Shown: positions 22,701 through 33,648, counted from the first letter of the stretch. The stretch: 64,000 nucleotides of DNA from Nannochloris sp. 'desiccata' (GCA_019044685.2 JAGTXX020000010.1:620001-684000); one strand, 5' to 3'. Notes: generated by a model not told the origin, from the sequence alone. Translations and numbers: made by a program.

Positions 22701-25607
22701 GGATTGCTGAAGCGCAAGAAAAGACTGCAGGCTCCCTTAAAATCCATATGTATCACGGTCAGGGTAGAATAAAAGATGCTCGACGCCTGGCAACTGAGTT
22801 TGATCTTGTTGTGACTACGTACGCAACCTTATCCTCTGACTGCAGTAATGGCAATAAAACGGCATTTTCTCCCGGCAGTTCCCCTCTTCATGGTGTGCAA
22901 TGGCATCGGCTCGTCCTAGATGAAAGTCACACGTGTAAAAATCCTGTGGTGGGGCATACCAAAGCATGCGTAGCATTGGAGGCGCAACGTCGCTGGATGT
23001 GTACTGGTACCCCCATCAACACTGATGTGCAAGATCTCTTTGGACAGTTTGCTGTGCTGAGGTTTGCCCCCTTCAACAATAAAAATTTCTTCGATGCAAA
23101 TGTGAAGAACGCTTTTGGCAATAATGTGTACAGCGGCGGCTGCCCTGAGCTGTTACATGCTTTGGGAGCAGTTATGGTTAGGCATACTAAAAGACAGGAG
23201 TTGGGAGGGGAACAGGTGTTGCAATTACCGCCTAAAACCGAAGAACTCGTACCTGGTGAGAAAGAATTTGTTTTAGAAAATGTTCATGCCGCCTTTTTAT
23301 CTAATGAAGATAAAATTAAAATTAAACGCTCAAGCGTTTAAGTTTTTTTCTTTTTCGTCTTGTGTTTCAAATCGCTTTTCTCTCTTCTTTTCTTTCCTGT
23401 CTACTCCTCTAACTGACTTGTCCTTTCTTTTTCTCCCTCTTCTCCCAGTTATTCTGACTGCTACCGAGCAGGCTGTGTACAAACGAGTCTACGCCACTGC
23501 GGCCGAGTACTTCTCCCGGTACGAAAGAATGGGCCCTCGCTATGTCTCTAAAAATTTACTTCACATCATGTCTCTCCTCCTCCCCATGCGCCGTATCTGC
23601 TCCGGAGGTGCCCTTGCTGAACGTGATCTCACTGTTAGCGAACCCGCCATCAGTGCAGCAGAGGCACAAGAAGCGCATGACATCACGGCCCATGCACATG
23701 GTGGACCTGGAAATAACGCCGCCGCCGCAACAGCGCTTAACGTAGATGAATCTCTCGTCGCTCCTGCGAACGAAGAATGCCCTATTTGTATGGATGCTTA
23801 TGAAGAGCCTGCTGTGACCACGTGCAATCACTGGTACTGCAAAGCCTGTATCGTAAATGTACTACAAAGTATTCATTCACGCTGCCCGCTGTGCCGTGGC
23901 CCTCAACGAGTCAATCAACTTCGCTGTGGAATCACTGCAGCTGAAGCTGCAGAACGGTCTGCTGCTGAAAATGAAGACAGCAACGCTGAGCTGGCAGCAT
24001 CACAAGCTGCGGCAGCGGATGCTGCTGCCGCTCTGGCGGAGCGGGAGGCTGCAATTATTTCCATTGGCGATGGTGTCATCTCCGAATCGAAGCTTGCTGC
24101 GTTGTTAAAGTCTCTTCGTGCGATGCGTAGGGCTGATCCTACAGCAAAGGCCCTTATTTTCAGCCAATACAACTCCACAATCGAGTGGTTGAAGGGACGT
24201 CTCACCCGTGAAGGCTTTGGCCACCGTCATATATCAGGCTCTATGCCTTTAAAGCAGCGTGCAAAGGCTATTCAAGCCTTCCAAGGAGATCCACCTACTA
24301 CTGTATTTTTATTAAGTATGCGTAGCGGTGCTGTTGGTATCAATTTAACGGCAGCTAGCCATGTCTTCTTACTGGAGCCTGCACTCAACGCTGCACTAGA
24401 AGATCAAGCAGTCGGTAGAGCCTGGAGAATGGGTCAACGCCGTGAAGTCAAAGTAGTACGATTCTACGTCAAGGGGAGTGTCGAAGAGCAGATTATGGAG
24501 GTAGTGAAAGTACGTCAAACTGGCGTCGCCGGTGCTGCTGCTGCTGCCAACGCGAATAACGACAACAGCGGTGAAGATCCTTTCGATCATCGTCAGCAAT
24601 ACCGTCCCCATATTCGTGTCGAAGACCAAGCTGGAAGTATTAAAGAAGATAAACAGAATCTTAGACTGAATGAACTGCAAGCGCTTTTCAAGGCGCCAGA
24701 ATTTCCCGAGCCTAGAGAAGATGAGGGTCTTTCTGAGGACGAGGACGAACCGATGATTGATGCTTCCTTGACACATCGGCGCAATCATAGACAACAACAA
24801 CAACAACAGCAACAGATGGATGATCTCAGTGATGGTGCTGGGACGTCCGCTATGCATGCTGCCATGGGTAGTGGTGGTTTTAGTGGCAGTAAAGCTCCCG
24901 GGGCAGGCGTACCTGCTGCAGTGATGAAGAACAGAATGCGGCGTAGCAAAGCTGGTATCGCTTCTGTCGCTGGTGGTGGAATTGCTACAGCGGGGGCAAC
25001 AGCACCAGCAGCAACTCCTGGAGGTGCTTTGAATACTCATACTGATGGTGCTGGTCCTTCAGGTGCTAACAGGAATGGTACTGCCGCTAATGGAGTGACT
25101 CCTGCAGCAACTTTGCACGCTGTACCAGCGACCGCCGCCACCGCCCGGGATGAAGAGCCTCAAGAAGAAGAGGAGAAGGAGGCAGAAGAGGTCTTCGAAA
25201 TGGCACCTGCGGCTATTTTACAGCGTATTAAACTCCTCGCTCAAAAAGCCACTGGTAGATTAACCCCTGCTGGGAACGGCACAGGTGGTGATCCTTCGCA
25301 ACGTGCAGCAGCAAAAGCCACAAACGCTGCCTTGGCTGAGCCCGATACCGATGATGATTTGGACGAAGAGGCTCTTGACAAGCTCTTAGATGATGAAGAT
25401 TCTCCTGAACCGAAAGGGAAGAAAAGAGGGCGTGGACATTCTCGTGCTGCAGAAGCTATCACAGCTCATATACCTAACCCAACACCAGACCCCGTCGCTG
25501 TTGCTGGCGGTGGCGGGGCAAATGGTCGTCCTGCTCGACGGGTAGTGCGCCCCAATTACGCCGTGCTTGCTAACCAAGGTGACGCTGGTAATGATGCAGC
25601 ACTTTAA
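19734..25607 (+). CDS. SNF2-family ATPase with RING finger (Rad5/Uls1/HLTF-like)
   Basis: Three exons are predicted: 19734-19949, 20129-23255 and 23449-25607. Donors are GTATGT and GTGAGA; acceptors are TTGCAG and CCCAG; phases 0 and 1 join correctly to give 1,833 aa. The N-terminal 72 residues contain EVIDLT and two more hydrophobic-acidic SIM-like clusters (VVIVEGDE, VMLVS). Next is a Cys-rich module with CDRCFCYICDCPASECKEW, a pattern seen in plant proteins. The ATPase has Walker A in EEMGLGKTVEV (about residue 878) and Walker B DESHTCKN. A C3HC4 RING (CPICMDAYEEPAVTTCNHWYC, about 1225) is inserted before the second RecA lobe, which ends in QAVGRAWRMGQ (about 1434). This SNF2-RING order is that of the Rad5/16-Uls1 group, which remodels chromatin or replication forks and ubiquitinates targets. 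No HIRAN domain was recognised. The C-terminus is low complexity with poly-Gln and poly-Ala. Confidence 0.9.
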
Positions 25608-25944
25608 GTATTGAATATAATAAATTTAAAAAAAATTAACCCCCTCGCTTTCTCTCCAATACAATGGTGACGTCTGAGCATGGTATTAAAACACTAAAGT
25701 CTTGTTTTTTTATATTTATTCTTTCGCTGAGAACTCTATCATGTGTAATACTGATTGTGAATGAAGAATTAAATCTATTTCACACGTGTTTCTATAGGGT
25801 TTAAATTGGTCAAACACAAACACATTAACAAAATTTTAAAACGATGAGAAAAACCAACCCTTATCGGTGCCTCCATTGGTCAAAACCACTACAACACCTA
25901 CTTCCTTCAAACTTATAAGAAAATCTAAGAAAAGTACGTTATAC
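25608..25944. other. Convergent intergenic region
   Basis: About 340 bp of AT-rich sequence between converging genes, presumably 3' UTRs. No other feature is seen. Confidence 0.55.
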
Positions 25945-26864
25945 TTATTTTGCAGTAGGAACGGGCAGAGCAGGTGTCAGGTACTCATTTCTATTCTTTC
26001 CAGCTGTATTTCTATACAAGTCAATATGATGCAATATCAAAAGTCGGGGGCCCGGGGGAACACCCGCATCTTGAAGGGAAGGGGTGTCCCACAGCATGAT
26101 GGTAGTATCATTAAGCAATGCCTTTCGCACATTCTTTTCATATTTGGAGAAACCAAGGTTGCCCAGCATTGCTTTTACACGTAAATACTCTGTATCTTCT
26201 GTTTTGGGGCCACCGAACATCTCGCCAAGTTTATAAAACCCTCCTTGGAAGAGGGAAAATACAACGGCCGCAGAGAATGCGCCCATGAGAGGGTTGGGGG
26301 CAGGCATACCAGACATGGTTGGAGAGGTTTGCCCCATGCCAGAGACAAGGGAGAAGCAGCCTCCTGAGAGGAAACCTGCAACCATGGTGTTTTGGATGTC
26401 TTCGACACCACGGGTGCGGCGCATGAATGTGTTGACTCCAGAGTTCACACCAGTCATGACGGCGAAATTGCGGGCTTGCTGCATAGGGCCACCCATTTTC
26501 ATCATAGAGGGCATAGCGGGATTGCCTGCAAAATTGAGAAGACAAAGAAATAAAAATGAAAAACACATGTTGAGTTGCAGAATCAAGATTTCAAAATCAT
26601 TTTGTGAGGCCATTCAAAAATTGGCATGCGTAGAATCATAGATCTACCTGCTGTTGCTGCGTCCATTCCACTCTTTGTCATAGAACCCATCAAGGTTCCC
26701 AAAAAGGCACCCTGAAAAGTTCCAAACAATCCAGCAGCCAATGCGTCCACATAAGGCGGCTGGATCTTTACCCAAGAATCAAACGCTTCTTTAAGCATCT
26801 TAGGTTTATCTTGGAGCTTTCCTGGGCCGCTAAGGACAGCTAATGGGTTACCGTCGCCTGCCAT
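25945..26864 (-). CDS. HP30: PRAT (TIM17/22/23) family protein with C-terminal SAM domain, HP30 type
   Basis: Two exons are predicted, 26864-26648 and 26525-25945, with donor CAG|GTAGAT and acceptor TTTGCAG in phase 1, total 265 aa. It matches the plant HP30/HP30-2 family in layout. There is a short polar N-terminus with NPLAVLSGPGKLQ and a first membrane helix rich in Gly (ALAAGLFGTFQGAFLGTLMG). A QARNFAVMTGVNSGVN segment and an RRTRGVEDIQNTMVAGFLSGG loop follow, then an FSLFQGGFYKLGEMF helix. A C-terminal SAM domain ends in VPPGPRLLILHHID, diagnostic of this green-lineage subgroup. In Arabidopsis these proteins sit in the chloroplast inner envelope or mitochondria and take part in import of proteins lacking transit peptides, or of tRNA (family knowledge). 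This gene is one of the best lineage markers in the window. Confidence 0.92.
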
Positions 26865-28807
26865 CTTCACAATTAACGAATCAGATGCCTATGTTTTCCT
26901 TTATTAATTGCAATTGAATGGTATGATAAAGTAATTACTCAGTTAAAATGATTATTTTAGAGTAGGTGCATATGTAAACTGTTCAGTTTGGCTCTCTTCT
27001 TTACGTTGTAAAAAGTATTTTGGATCCGAGTAAAGTAGTCGACCTTTGCTAGATCTATTCTCTGTATACCTACGACATTAGAACCCAGTACTTGCTACTT
27101 CGGATATACCTAAAACACCAACAGTGCAGTGCCCAATCTCATGAAGAAGGAGCTGCTATTACTAAAAAAGAAAGAAGAAGGAAGAAGGTGGTGGTAGCAC
27201 CGGTGGCGACGGTACACCGGTTGTTCATTGAATGTTTCTGTTTGTGTTGAAGCGTGGGTTGAAGTAGCAACGAGGGTAGAGAATTTAGCGAAGATGGTTG
27301 AAATATGTATGTCGTGTATTTAAAATGCATTAGTTTTCTTTAACGGTGTTTATCTAGTTTTGCGTTTCCTCCGGGAAGTCTTGCGGGCGACAACGTTCGC
27401 AGCTAGAAACGTTTGTCAGGGAAAGTCTGCGGCGGTCTTTTCTCACTAGAATAAAGTCTTCCTAGTATGTAGTGCATGCTTGCTTCGTAGATGAAGACGG
27501 CTGATGCCGCAAGAGCGTGGTATCCAGCAGTGTTAGAGGACTAAACTGTGCTGTGGGCCATCACAGCAGGCTGCTCAGCAGGGCTGCTGTGTATTTGAAC
27601 GAAGGCTTGGCTTGCAGCGCCTTTCTGCGAAACTAGTCGTATTTCTTGCTCAAATAATATTCATAAATTGAGTTTTATCTGTGTTTGCATCGTATTCGTC
27701 CTGATACAGCTTCACGCCTCTGATCGCAAGCTTGCTGTCCAATTGTTTCTTCCAATGGTGACGTGCTCACTATGCAAAAGAATCACGCACGCACTGCTGC
27801 GGCCCGTGATGCCTCGGTACGTTTCCAAGGAACAAATTGCAGCATATGTGGGGCTGCCAGGGTCACAAATTTTCTATTTCTATCTTGGTAACTGACGCTG
27901 ACCTCGCAACATTTTTTTTTTTTCCAGGAGGGCGATCTTGAAGCCCGTACAGTGTTTTAGGGTTACAGTGGTACAAAGACAGTAAGTTATAGTTTGTCAA
28001 CTAACTCTAATACCGCGCCTTGGCTTCCTCACCTTCATACTCACCCTCTTGCACTTTTTCTTTCCATCGCTCCGCAGGAAAAACTCGGGCAACTCCTGTC
28101 GACATTTACGTCAATGCAGCACCGGTCGGTGAACCTTCTCAGGTCAACCAGAATAATCAGCCAAACGGTTCGCAGGCTCCTGCACCTGCTGCAGTATGTC
28201 ATTCTTCTTGGTTTTCATCCTTGGCTCTCGCTTTGCAGCCGCTCTCTGCCTTCAATTTCAACCCTACACTTCAACTTGCGTCTGCGCGGCACCCCTTTAT
28301 ATGCCTTTGCGAGCCTGTCTGCCCACCTCCCTGCCGGCAGGGCCTGCTCATGAGGGAGCCCGCTGCGGCCTTCTGCGAGCCCATCATGATCAGCGGGATC
28401 AGCGGGCACACGTGCCTACGGCATCATGGAGAGAGGGGCCCGCACGGGCCTTGCGGGCATTCCAGCGCCACGAGCGGGCTCCCCAGCTGGCCCAGAGAGC
28501 AAGCGGCGAGCAGCACCGCCGCAGCGAGGTGCGGGCCCAAGTTTGGAAGGGTTCAGTTGTATCTATTATCCGTAGATTCTGTAGTTTTACATGCGTATTA
28601 CAGAAAGACAGAAATAGAAAGAACATAAAAGAAAAACAGAAGGAAATGTCGTACAATTTAGAAAAAAGGTAATGCAAGGTATCAAAACTGTAAAGTAGTA
28701 CGTACAGCACTAGTGTAAAAGGAAAAAAAATCAAAAACATGATAAATTATTAAGAAACCTGGTGACTCTTGAAGTGGTGGGGTGCTAGCTCATACGTCGA
28801 GTTCATT
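26865..28807. other. Unresolved 1.9-kb region with possible small spliced gene and GC-rich island
   Basis: No gene can be firmly supported. A coding-like segment at about 28080-28193 begins after a GCAG acceptor-like site and ends at an in-phase GTATGT donor; its reading gives an Asn/Gln/Ala/Pro-rich peptide containing TRATPVDIYVNAAPVGEPSQ. Other possible splice signals are a T-rich tract with CAG at 27912-27928 and GTAAGT near 27982. A conspicuously GC-rich tract at about 28290-28550 is open in more than one frame on the plus strand but shows no recognised domain. The stretch 26.9-27.7 kb shows nothing. Confidence 0.35.
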
Positions 28808-29797
28808 TCATTCGTTGCTAATCCCAGCAGACGGCCCTTGGCCATCCTTCTTGCCCTGCTCCCACCCATTTCTATAGGCTTTGTCTATGTTCAAAGATGT
28901 AATCGACTTTCCAATGTCAAAAATCATTTGTTCCATCTTATCAAAGCGCTGATTTAAGGTATTAAAGCGCTGACCTACAGATACTTCCATGTTATCAAAG
29001 CGCTGATTTACGGTATCAAAGCGCTGATTTACAATATTAAAGCGCTGACCTGCAGATACTTCCATGTTATCAAAGCGCTGATTTACGGTATCAAAGCGCT
29101 GATTTACAATATCAAAGCGCTGGGCAGTAAATACTTCCATCTTCTCAAAGCCCTGATCTACCCGATCACCTTTTGAGTCAAGGAGTACCAGCTTCACTTC
29201 ATTAGAAATCTGGCGTTGCAGAATTGACCACACAGCAATTACACTCGCAACGATGAGGGCTGCATCGATTTTCTGAAAACGAAGAAAGGAACAGATTTGG
29301 GTGAAATGGCCGTCGGGTTAGTATTTGGAAAAATAAATTAAATGAAGGGTATTGACTACAAAGCATTACTTACGGCGCGAATGGCATACATCAAACAAAA
29401 TATAACCGCTATAATGATAGACGCAAGATTCCAGAGAACATCACTCTTTAAGGGGAAACCCCCAGTTGGTTTGTTATCTTTGGGAACTGGGGAGACGGAG
29501 GGAGTGGGTTGGGTAGAAGTAGCAGGAGTAAAGGCATCGGCACGAGGCGAGAAGAATGCCATGACTGGGCGGTGCAAAACTCCGCGAGTGACTAGAGAAG
29601 AGCCAACCTACAGGAACAGGCAGTGTTATTTAAGTGAGAGAGTTGTGGTGAAAAGAATTATTCAATTTCACGATTCCAAATATTTCGGCAACAGAAAGAG
29701 CCAAATATGATGCGCTTACTTTAGCATTTGCTCTGCCTCCCATTAGTAGTAATGAGGTGGGCCTTGGCGGGACAACCATGCCCTTGGTTAAGAGCAT
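28808..29797 (-). CDS. Membrane-anchored coiled-coil protein built from heptad repeats, probably organellar
   Basis: Three exons are predicted: 29797-29720, 29607-29374 and 29272-28808, with donors GTAAGC and GTAAGT, acceptors CTGTAG and TTTCAG, all in phase 0, total 258 aa. The first 60 residues are rich in Arg, Ser and hydroxylated residues and poor in acids, like a plastid or mitochondrial transit peptide. Two hydrophobic helices follow (VLWNLASIIIAVIFCLMYAI and AALIVASVIAVWSIL), the second beginning at the exon 2/3 join. The C-terminal half is an exact heptad-like array of QRFDxVN units, three in each 25-residue super-repeat with an MEVSxG spacer. It ends in a polar tail. No known family is recognised. 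A coiled-coil scaffold projecting from an organelle membrane is inferred. It is divergent from the gene at 30158. Confidence 0.75.
28943..29122 (-). repeat. Coding tandem repeat: 21-nt heptad units in a 75-nt higher-order period
   Basis: The 9-mer AAAGCGCTG (plus strand) occurs at 28943, 28964, 28997, 29018, 29039, 29072, 29093 and 29114. Spacings are 21, 33, 21, 21, 33, 21, 21, giving an exact 75-nt (25-codon) super-period. Each unit encodes QRF(D/N). Confidence 0.95.
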
Positions 29798-30157
29798 TGA
29801 AGAATTCGCAAGGATTCGTGAGCACAACTGTGCTTCCTTGGCAAAGAACCTCCAGGAGCCATCCTCAAAACTCGCTCGATTCTCAATAAAATAGGCTAGA
29901 GATGAAATATCAGGGCTCGTAATTTAAAAACAAAAAGAAAAGGATCCTGGCGAGAGCCTCTTGAGTGAGGACTTTTCACACAGCTTTTTCAGCCCCCCTC
30001 CCAGCCGATTTGCAATCTCTCAAGATTTCTCAGGTTCAAGCACCCAATTCATAATTTATGTATATAAACTTGATATGAATGTATATTATGACAGATGCTA
30101 TAGGCAGCAGACCGTTGGCAAGCTCCAAGCAGCTTGCATTAGGCTCACATTTTTGCC

Positions 30158-30953
30158 ATGCTCGTAGGCACGTTGCTAGGCCACGCCAAGGCCCTGTCGC
30201 TCCCCGTGCCCAGAAAAAGTAAGTAATAGTCGAGATATATTCATACGTTTGATAATCCTCCCTTAGTTTTGAGGTTCTTAGCCATATTTATTCAGCTCTT
30301 AACCAATCACCACCGCCGTCCTCTCTCCCCTTCTTGCACTACTATACAGAGACGAAGGGCTTAGCCGGTTATTCAACCAAGTTCGAGGCGTATTGCCCAT
30401 CGTCGGCTTAGTTTCCCGTCTCGCAGCCCCCGAAGGCGGCATTGGCAGCGATGAATTAGCCTACCCAGAGTACTCCAGAGCAGTTTTCGAAGCAGCACCC
30501 ACCGGCTTCCAGATCTCTGTTGCGGAACTTCAAAACCGCTACGGCAAATCCGCTCAGCGCCGCTACGTCCTCATGTGCCTATGGATGGTCCAACAGGGGG
30601 TTGGAATCTTGCCTGCAAAGAGTATTGTAGACGCTGCAAGGCGTCTTAGAGTCAGCCAAGATCTGGAATTTGAGATGGAAAGATTTGGCGGCGCCAAGAT
30701 GGAAGAACTCACAAAGTATAAATTTATTACAGATAGACCAAGGGGGAAACCACAGGAGCAAGCTGATGTGGCAGTAGATGCATTGGTGCGGTTATGTTTG
30801 GGGTTAAAAGATGGTGAACCGCTTGTAGGAGAGGATCGAGACTTGATTGAGGATGCTGTTGTTGGGGGTTTGTTAGAGACGGGGCCTCAATTTAGAGAGA
30901 TGGTGAAGAGGAGTATTGAAACGAGAAGTGAACGTGCAAGTGCGTATGTTTAG
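30158..30953 (+). CDS. Conserved-looking protein of unknown function
   Basis: Two exons are predicted, 30158-30218 and about 30352-30953, with donor GTAAGT, total about 220 aa. The acceptor is uncertain: the nearest CAG would put the second exon out of frame with the first ATG, so the AG two bases later (30350-30351) is chosen. The first exon gives a short hydrophobic-basic leader. The second exon is well structured and charged, with segments such as PEGGIGSDELAYPEYSRAVF and RYGKSAQRRYVLMCLWMVQQ and a helical C-terminus. It has no membrane helix and no catalytic motif I recognise. The composition and lack of low complexity suggest a genuine folded domain. A plastid location is possible but not supported by a clear transit peptide. 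Confidence 0.65.
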
Positions 30954-31187
30954 AAATAAAATAAAATTAAATGCCATGTTCATCTTTATGCTACAATGTA
31001 AGGAAGAAAGGTGTTGTAGTCTTCTAGTAGAAAGAAAGGGAGGTGGTGATGGTGACGAGGATGGATTCTAAGAAAGTTCAAAACAGAAAAATAATAATCA
31101 TTCTTATGTTTTCTGCAAAGCTGATTCCCTTGTTTAATGACTCTTTTGTAGTTATTTGATGTACACTATTTTCTTAATCCTGACACG

Positions 31188-32639
31188 ATGCGACAATATC
31201 AAAAATCGGTGTCGCCTCTCCTGCACCAGCTAGAGTACTCTCAAGCTGTATCGCTACTTTTAACCACACAGCTCGCAGGGGCTCTTTACCTTCATGCTTT
31301 CAACCGTAAAAGAATACCTCCAGGATGGTCTAGGTTTATTGTTTCGCTTCCTGTGCTTTTAACAAACCTAGCTGCCCCTTTATTATTCAACCGAGATGCT
31401 GACGCGACCACAATTGTGCTCACTGCGTTCAACACCGCATGGCTGAGTACATTTAAAATTCTGTTATGGGTTATAAACCGATCAGCGTTGGCTTCAAAAG
31501 ACCTTCACGCTTCGCAGTTTGGGGCCATGTTATTAGCCCCTTTAACTCCGGTTTCAGAATCCCGACCTGGCCGTGGTGGTGGTGGTGGTGGTGGTGGTGG
31601 TGGTGGTGGTGGTGGTGGTGGTGGTGGTGGTGGTGGTGGTGGTGGTGGTGGTGGTGGTGGTGGCAGGCTGGGAGAAGCAGCAGCAGGCCCTCGCAGAATG
31701 CTCCTTGACGGTATAATTAAACTCGCTATGCTTGGTACAGTAGCACGTATGCTTCAACATGCTGACATGTTCCATCCATACCCTCGAGCTTTCCTGTACG
31801 GGATTGCCTTGTATTTCATTTTAAGCAGTATCATGGATGGTCCGGGAGCGTTCTTGTCTTCTTGGCTAGGTGTCCCTGTATCTCCACACTTTGATCAACC
31901 CTGGTTATCAAGCTCTGTGGTGACCTTTTGGAGTCGACGATGGGATTTAGCAGCAGGGAATGTGCTTCGACAGCTTATTTACGAGCCTATTGTAGAGAAG
32001 AAAATAATTGGAAGTGCTGCAGCCACCTCTGCGAGTGAAAAAATAACAGCTTCTTCTTCTTCTTCTTTGTTTGAAACGGGTAAAGGTGATGAAATAGCAG
32101 CCACAGGCCCTCTTACAACTCAAAAAATAACTGAAACACGAAAACGTGCAGCAGCAACAACGCCGCAAGTACTCCAAACCACAGCTTCACAATCACTCCA
32201 GTGGAGGAGAGTTTTCGGCAGTTCTGCTTCTTTTCTCTCCTCAGGTCTCGTGCACGAATGCATTTTCTGGTATCTGACTGGACACACTTCCGGTGGCGCC
32301 TGGCTTTTATTTTTCACTATCCAAATTCCCATTATTTTCGTCGAAAGAACAGTTTTACACTACCTTAAACAGCGAGGAATACGTGTTTCAAGACCAGTAA
32401 TGACTTTGTATACTGTAGTGTTTGAATGTGTCACGAGCGCCCACTTGTTTTGGAGATCAGCGGAGCAAGCGGGGCTCGTCAAGAAAGTGGTCTCGAATGT
32501 TGATGTAGCCTACTCTAAATACTTGCGTGTTATAGATGTGGTGGTCGGGCAAGGGCAGAGTGAGATTGGAAGGCAAGTACGAGCTTTGGCTCCAGTGTGG
32601 TTGAGGACAGCAACGAGTCGGATATTCTCGGCGCTTTAG
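31188..32639 (+). CDS. MBOAT-family acyltransferase, wax synthase-like
   Basis: This is an intronless 483-aa membrane protein from ATG 31188. Several hydrophobic helices surround the wax-synthase domain motif VTFWSRRWDLAAGNVLRQLIY. The probable catalytic MBOAT histidine lies in SSGLVHECIFWYLTGH (about residue 354), preceded by RRVFGSSASFL. Relatives are plant and algal wax ester synthases and acyl-CoA:sterol acyltransferases, acting in the ER to make storage esters. The acceptor (fatty alcohol, sterol or other) cannot be told from sequence. Two insertions look species-specific: a run of about 30 glycines at residues 130-159 from a (GGT)29 microsatellite, and a Ser/Thr/Lys-rich loop around 280-335. 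The glycine tract lies in a loop, so the frame is kept. Confidence 0.85.
   Translation: MRQYQKSVSPLLHQLEYSQAVSLLLTTQLAGALYLHAFNRKRIPPGWSRFIVSLPVLLTNLAAPLLFNRDADATTIVLTAFNTAWLSTFKILLWVINRSALASKDLHASQFGAMLLAPLTPVSESRPGRGGGGGGGGGGGGGGGGGGGGGGGGGGGGGGRLGEAAAGPRRMLLDGIIKLAMLGTVARMLQHADMFHPYPRAFLYGIALYFILSSIMDGPGAFLSSWLGVPVSPHFDQPWLSSSVVTFWSRRWDLAAGNVLRQLIYEPIVEKKIIGSAAATSASEKITASSSSSLFETGKGDEIAATGPLTTQKITETRKRAAATTPQVLQTTASQSLQWRRVFGSSASFLSSGLVHECIFWYLTGHTSGGAWLLFFTIQIPIIFVERTVLHYLKQRGIRVSRPVMTLYTVVFECVTSAHLFWRSAEQAGLVKKVVSNVDVAYSKYLRVIDVVVGQGQSEIGRQVRALAPVWLRTATSRIFSAL
31575..31661 (+). repeat. (GGT)29 coding microsatellite
   Basis: An uninterrupted run of 29 GGT codons (87 nt), followed by one GGC, lies inside the MBOAT reading frame. 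Its length is in the range where slippage and assembly error are likely. Confidence 0.95.
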
Positions 32640-32832
32640 TTAAAAGAAGGGGATAAAAACAAAGAAAGAAAATTAATGCAGGCATGTCTAGGGTGGGAAC
32701 AATTTTGGTTGAACAGTTCTTACTTTGTTTTGATTTCTCGTAACAATTACACATGTATTGTAACAACACTTACAAAATTCGATTTTCTCAATCTCGATAG
32801 AATAGTAATAATGATAATATTTATTTATTTAT

Positions 32833-33648
32833 TTAATCCCGGTGCTTCTCTCTGTCGCCATCCCTACTTCTGCTTCTACTATCCCTTCTACTGCGATGCT
32901 CTCTCCGCCGAGGCGACCTAGACCTAGACCTTGATCTAGATCTAGACCTATCTCTTTTATGTCTATGTCGTTTCTCTTTCTTTTCTTTCTTTTCCTTCTT
33001 TCTACCCTTCATCTTATTTTTCTCGACCTCTCCAACATCGCCAGCATTTGCTAGAGCATCCCTCCATGGTCGATCTACAAGGCCTTGAGCCTTGGCTTGT
33101 GCCATGAGATCAAACATACTATTTCCACCGGTCCAAGCTGCTGCCTCTCCACCAGCTTCGTCTCCTTTAGTTCGACCACCAAAGTCTCTTCCATCTGCCG
33201 CTCGGCCAGTCCCTCCTGCGGCTCTGCGTTCTTCCTGATCCTCTTTTTCTTCCCCACTATCGTCAGGTGTCGGTTCGCCTTCAACTTCCGCTCGTTTCTT
33301 TCTATAATTATCTACATGCTCTACTCGTATAGTCCTTCCCATGACCCTAGCTCCACTTAGATTGTCCACCGCCAGCACTGTTGATCGTTGATCCTCATAA
33401 GCTAAGAACGCAAATCCTCTAGACTTCCCGGTTTTCTTATCACGTACTAAATGGACGTCTACAATCTCTCCATATTGAGAGAATACAGCGAGGATATCTC
33501 CTTCTGTGAGCTCAAAGGGAAGGCCGCCTGCGTAGACGTAGGCGCTGTGTTTAAAGCGGGAGTGCCAGGAGGATTTATCGCCGATACCGAGCTCAATCTC
33601 AGCTCGAGTGGCTTTTTGGGTATTTTTAATCTGCGTGAGGGCGTTCAT
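32833..33648 (-). CDS. RBMX2: RNA-binding motif protein RBMX2 / Ist3 (U2 snRNP, RES complex)
   Basis: This is an intronless 271-aa frame from ATG 33648. It opens with MNALTQIKNTQKATRAEIEL and SWHSRFKHSAYVYAGGLPFE, the signature N-terminus and RRM start of RBMX2 and yeast Ist3/Snu17. The RNP1 element is KSRGFAFLAYEDQR (about residues 72-85), and IRVEHVDNYRKK follows the RRM, as in the family. In yeast, Ist3 joins Bud13 and Pml1 in the RES complex, which aids the first splicing step and nuclear retention of pre-mRNA. The C-terminal third is charged, Lys-rich and then an Arg/Ser/Asp repeat tail, which suggests location in nuclear speckles. Yeast Ist3 lacks such a long tail; metazoan and plant versions have one. 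Confidence 0.93.
   Translation of the reverse strand: MNALTQIKNTQKATRAEIELGIGDKSSWHSRFKHSAYVYAGGLPFELTEGDILAVFSQYGEIVDVHLVRDKKTGKSRGFAFLAYEDQRSTVLAVDNLSGARVMGRTIRVEHVDNYRKKRAEVEGEPTPDDSGEEKEDQEERRAAGGTGRAADGRDFGGRTKGDEAGGEAAAWTGGNSMFDLMAQAKAQGLVDRPWRDALANAGDVGEVEKNKMKGRKKEKKEKKEKRHRHKRDRSRSRSRSRSRSPRRREHRSRRDSRSRSRDGDREKHRD

Noticed and set aside
24396..25040. 214-codon minus-strand open frame
   Set aside because: Antisense shadow of the C-terminal part of the SNF2-RING gene, low complexity, no domain.
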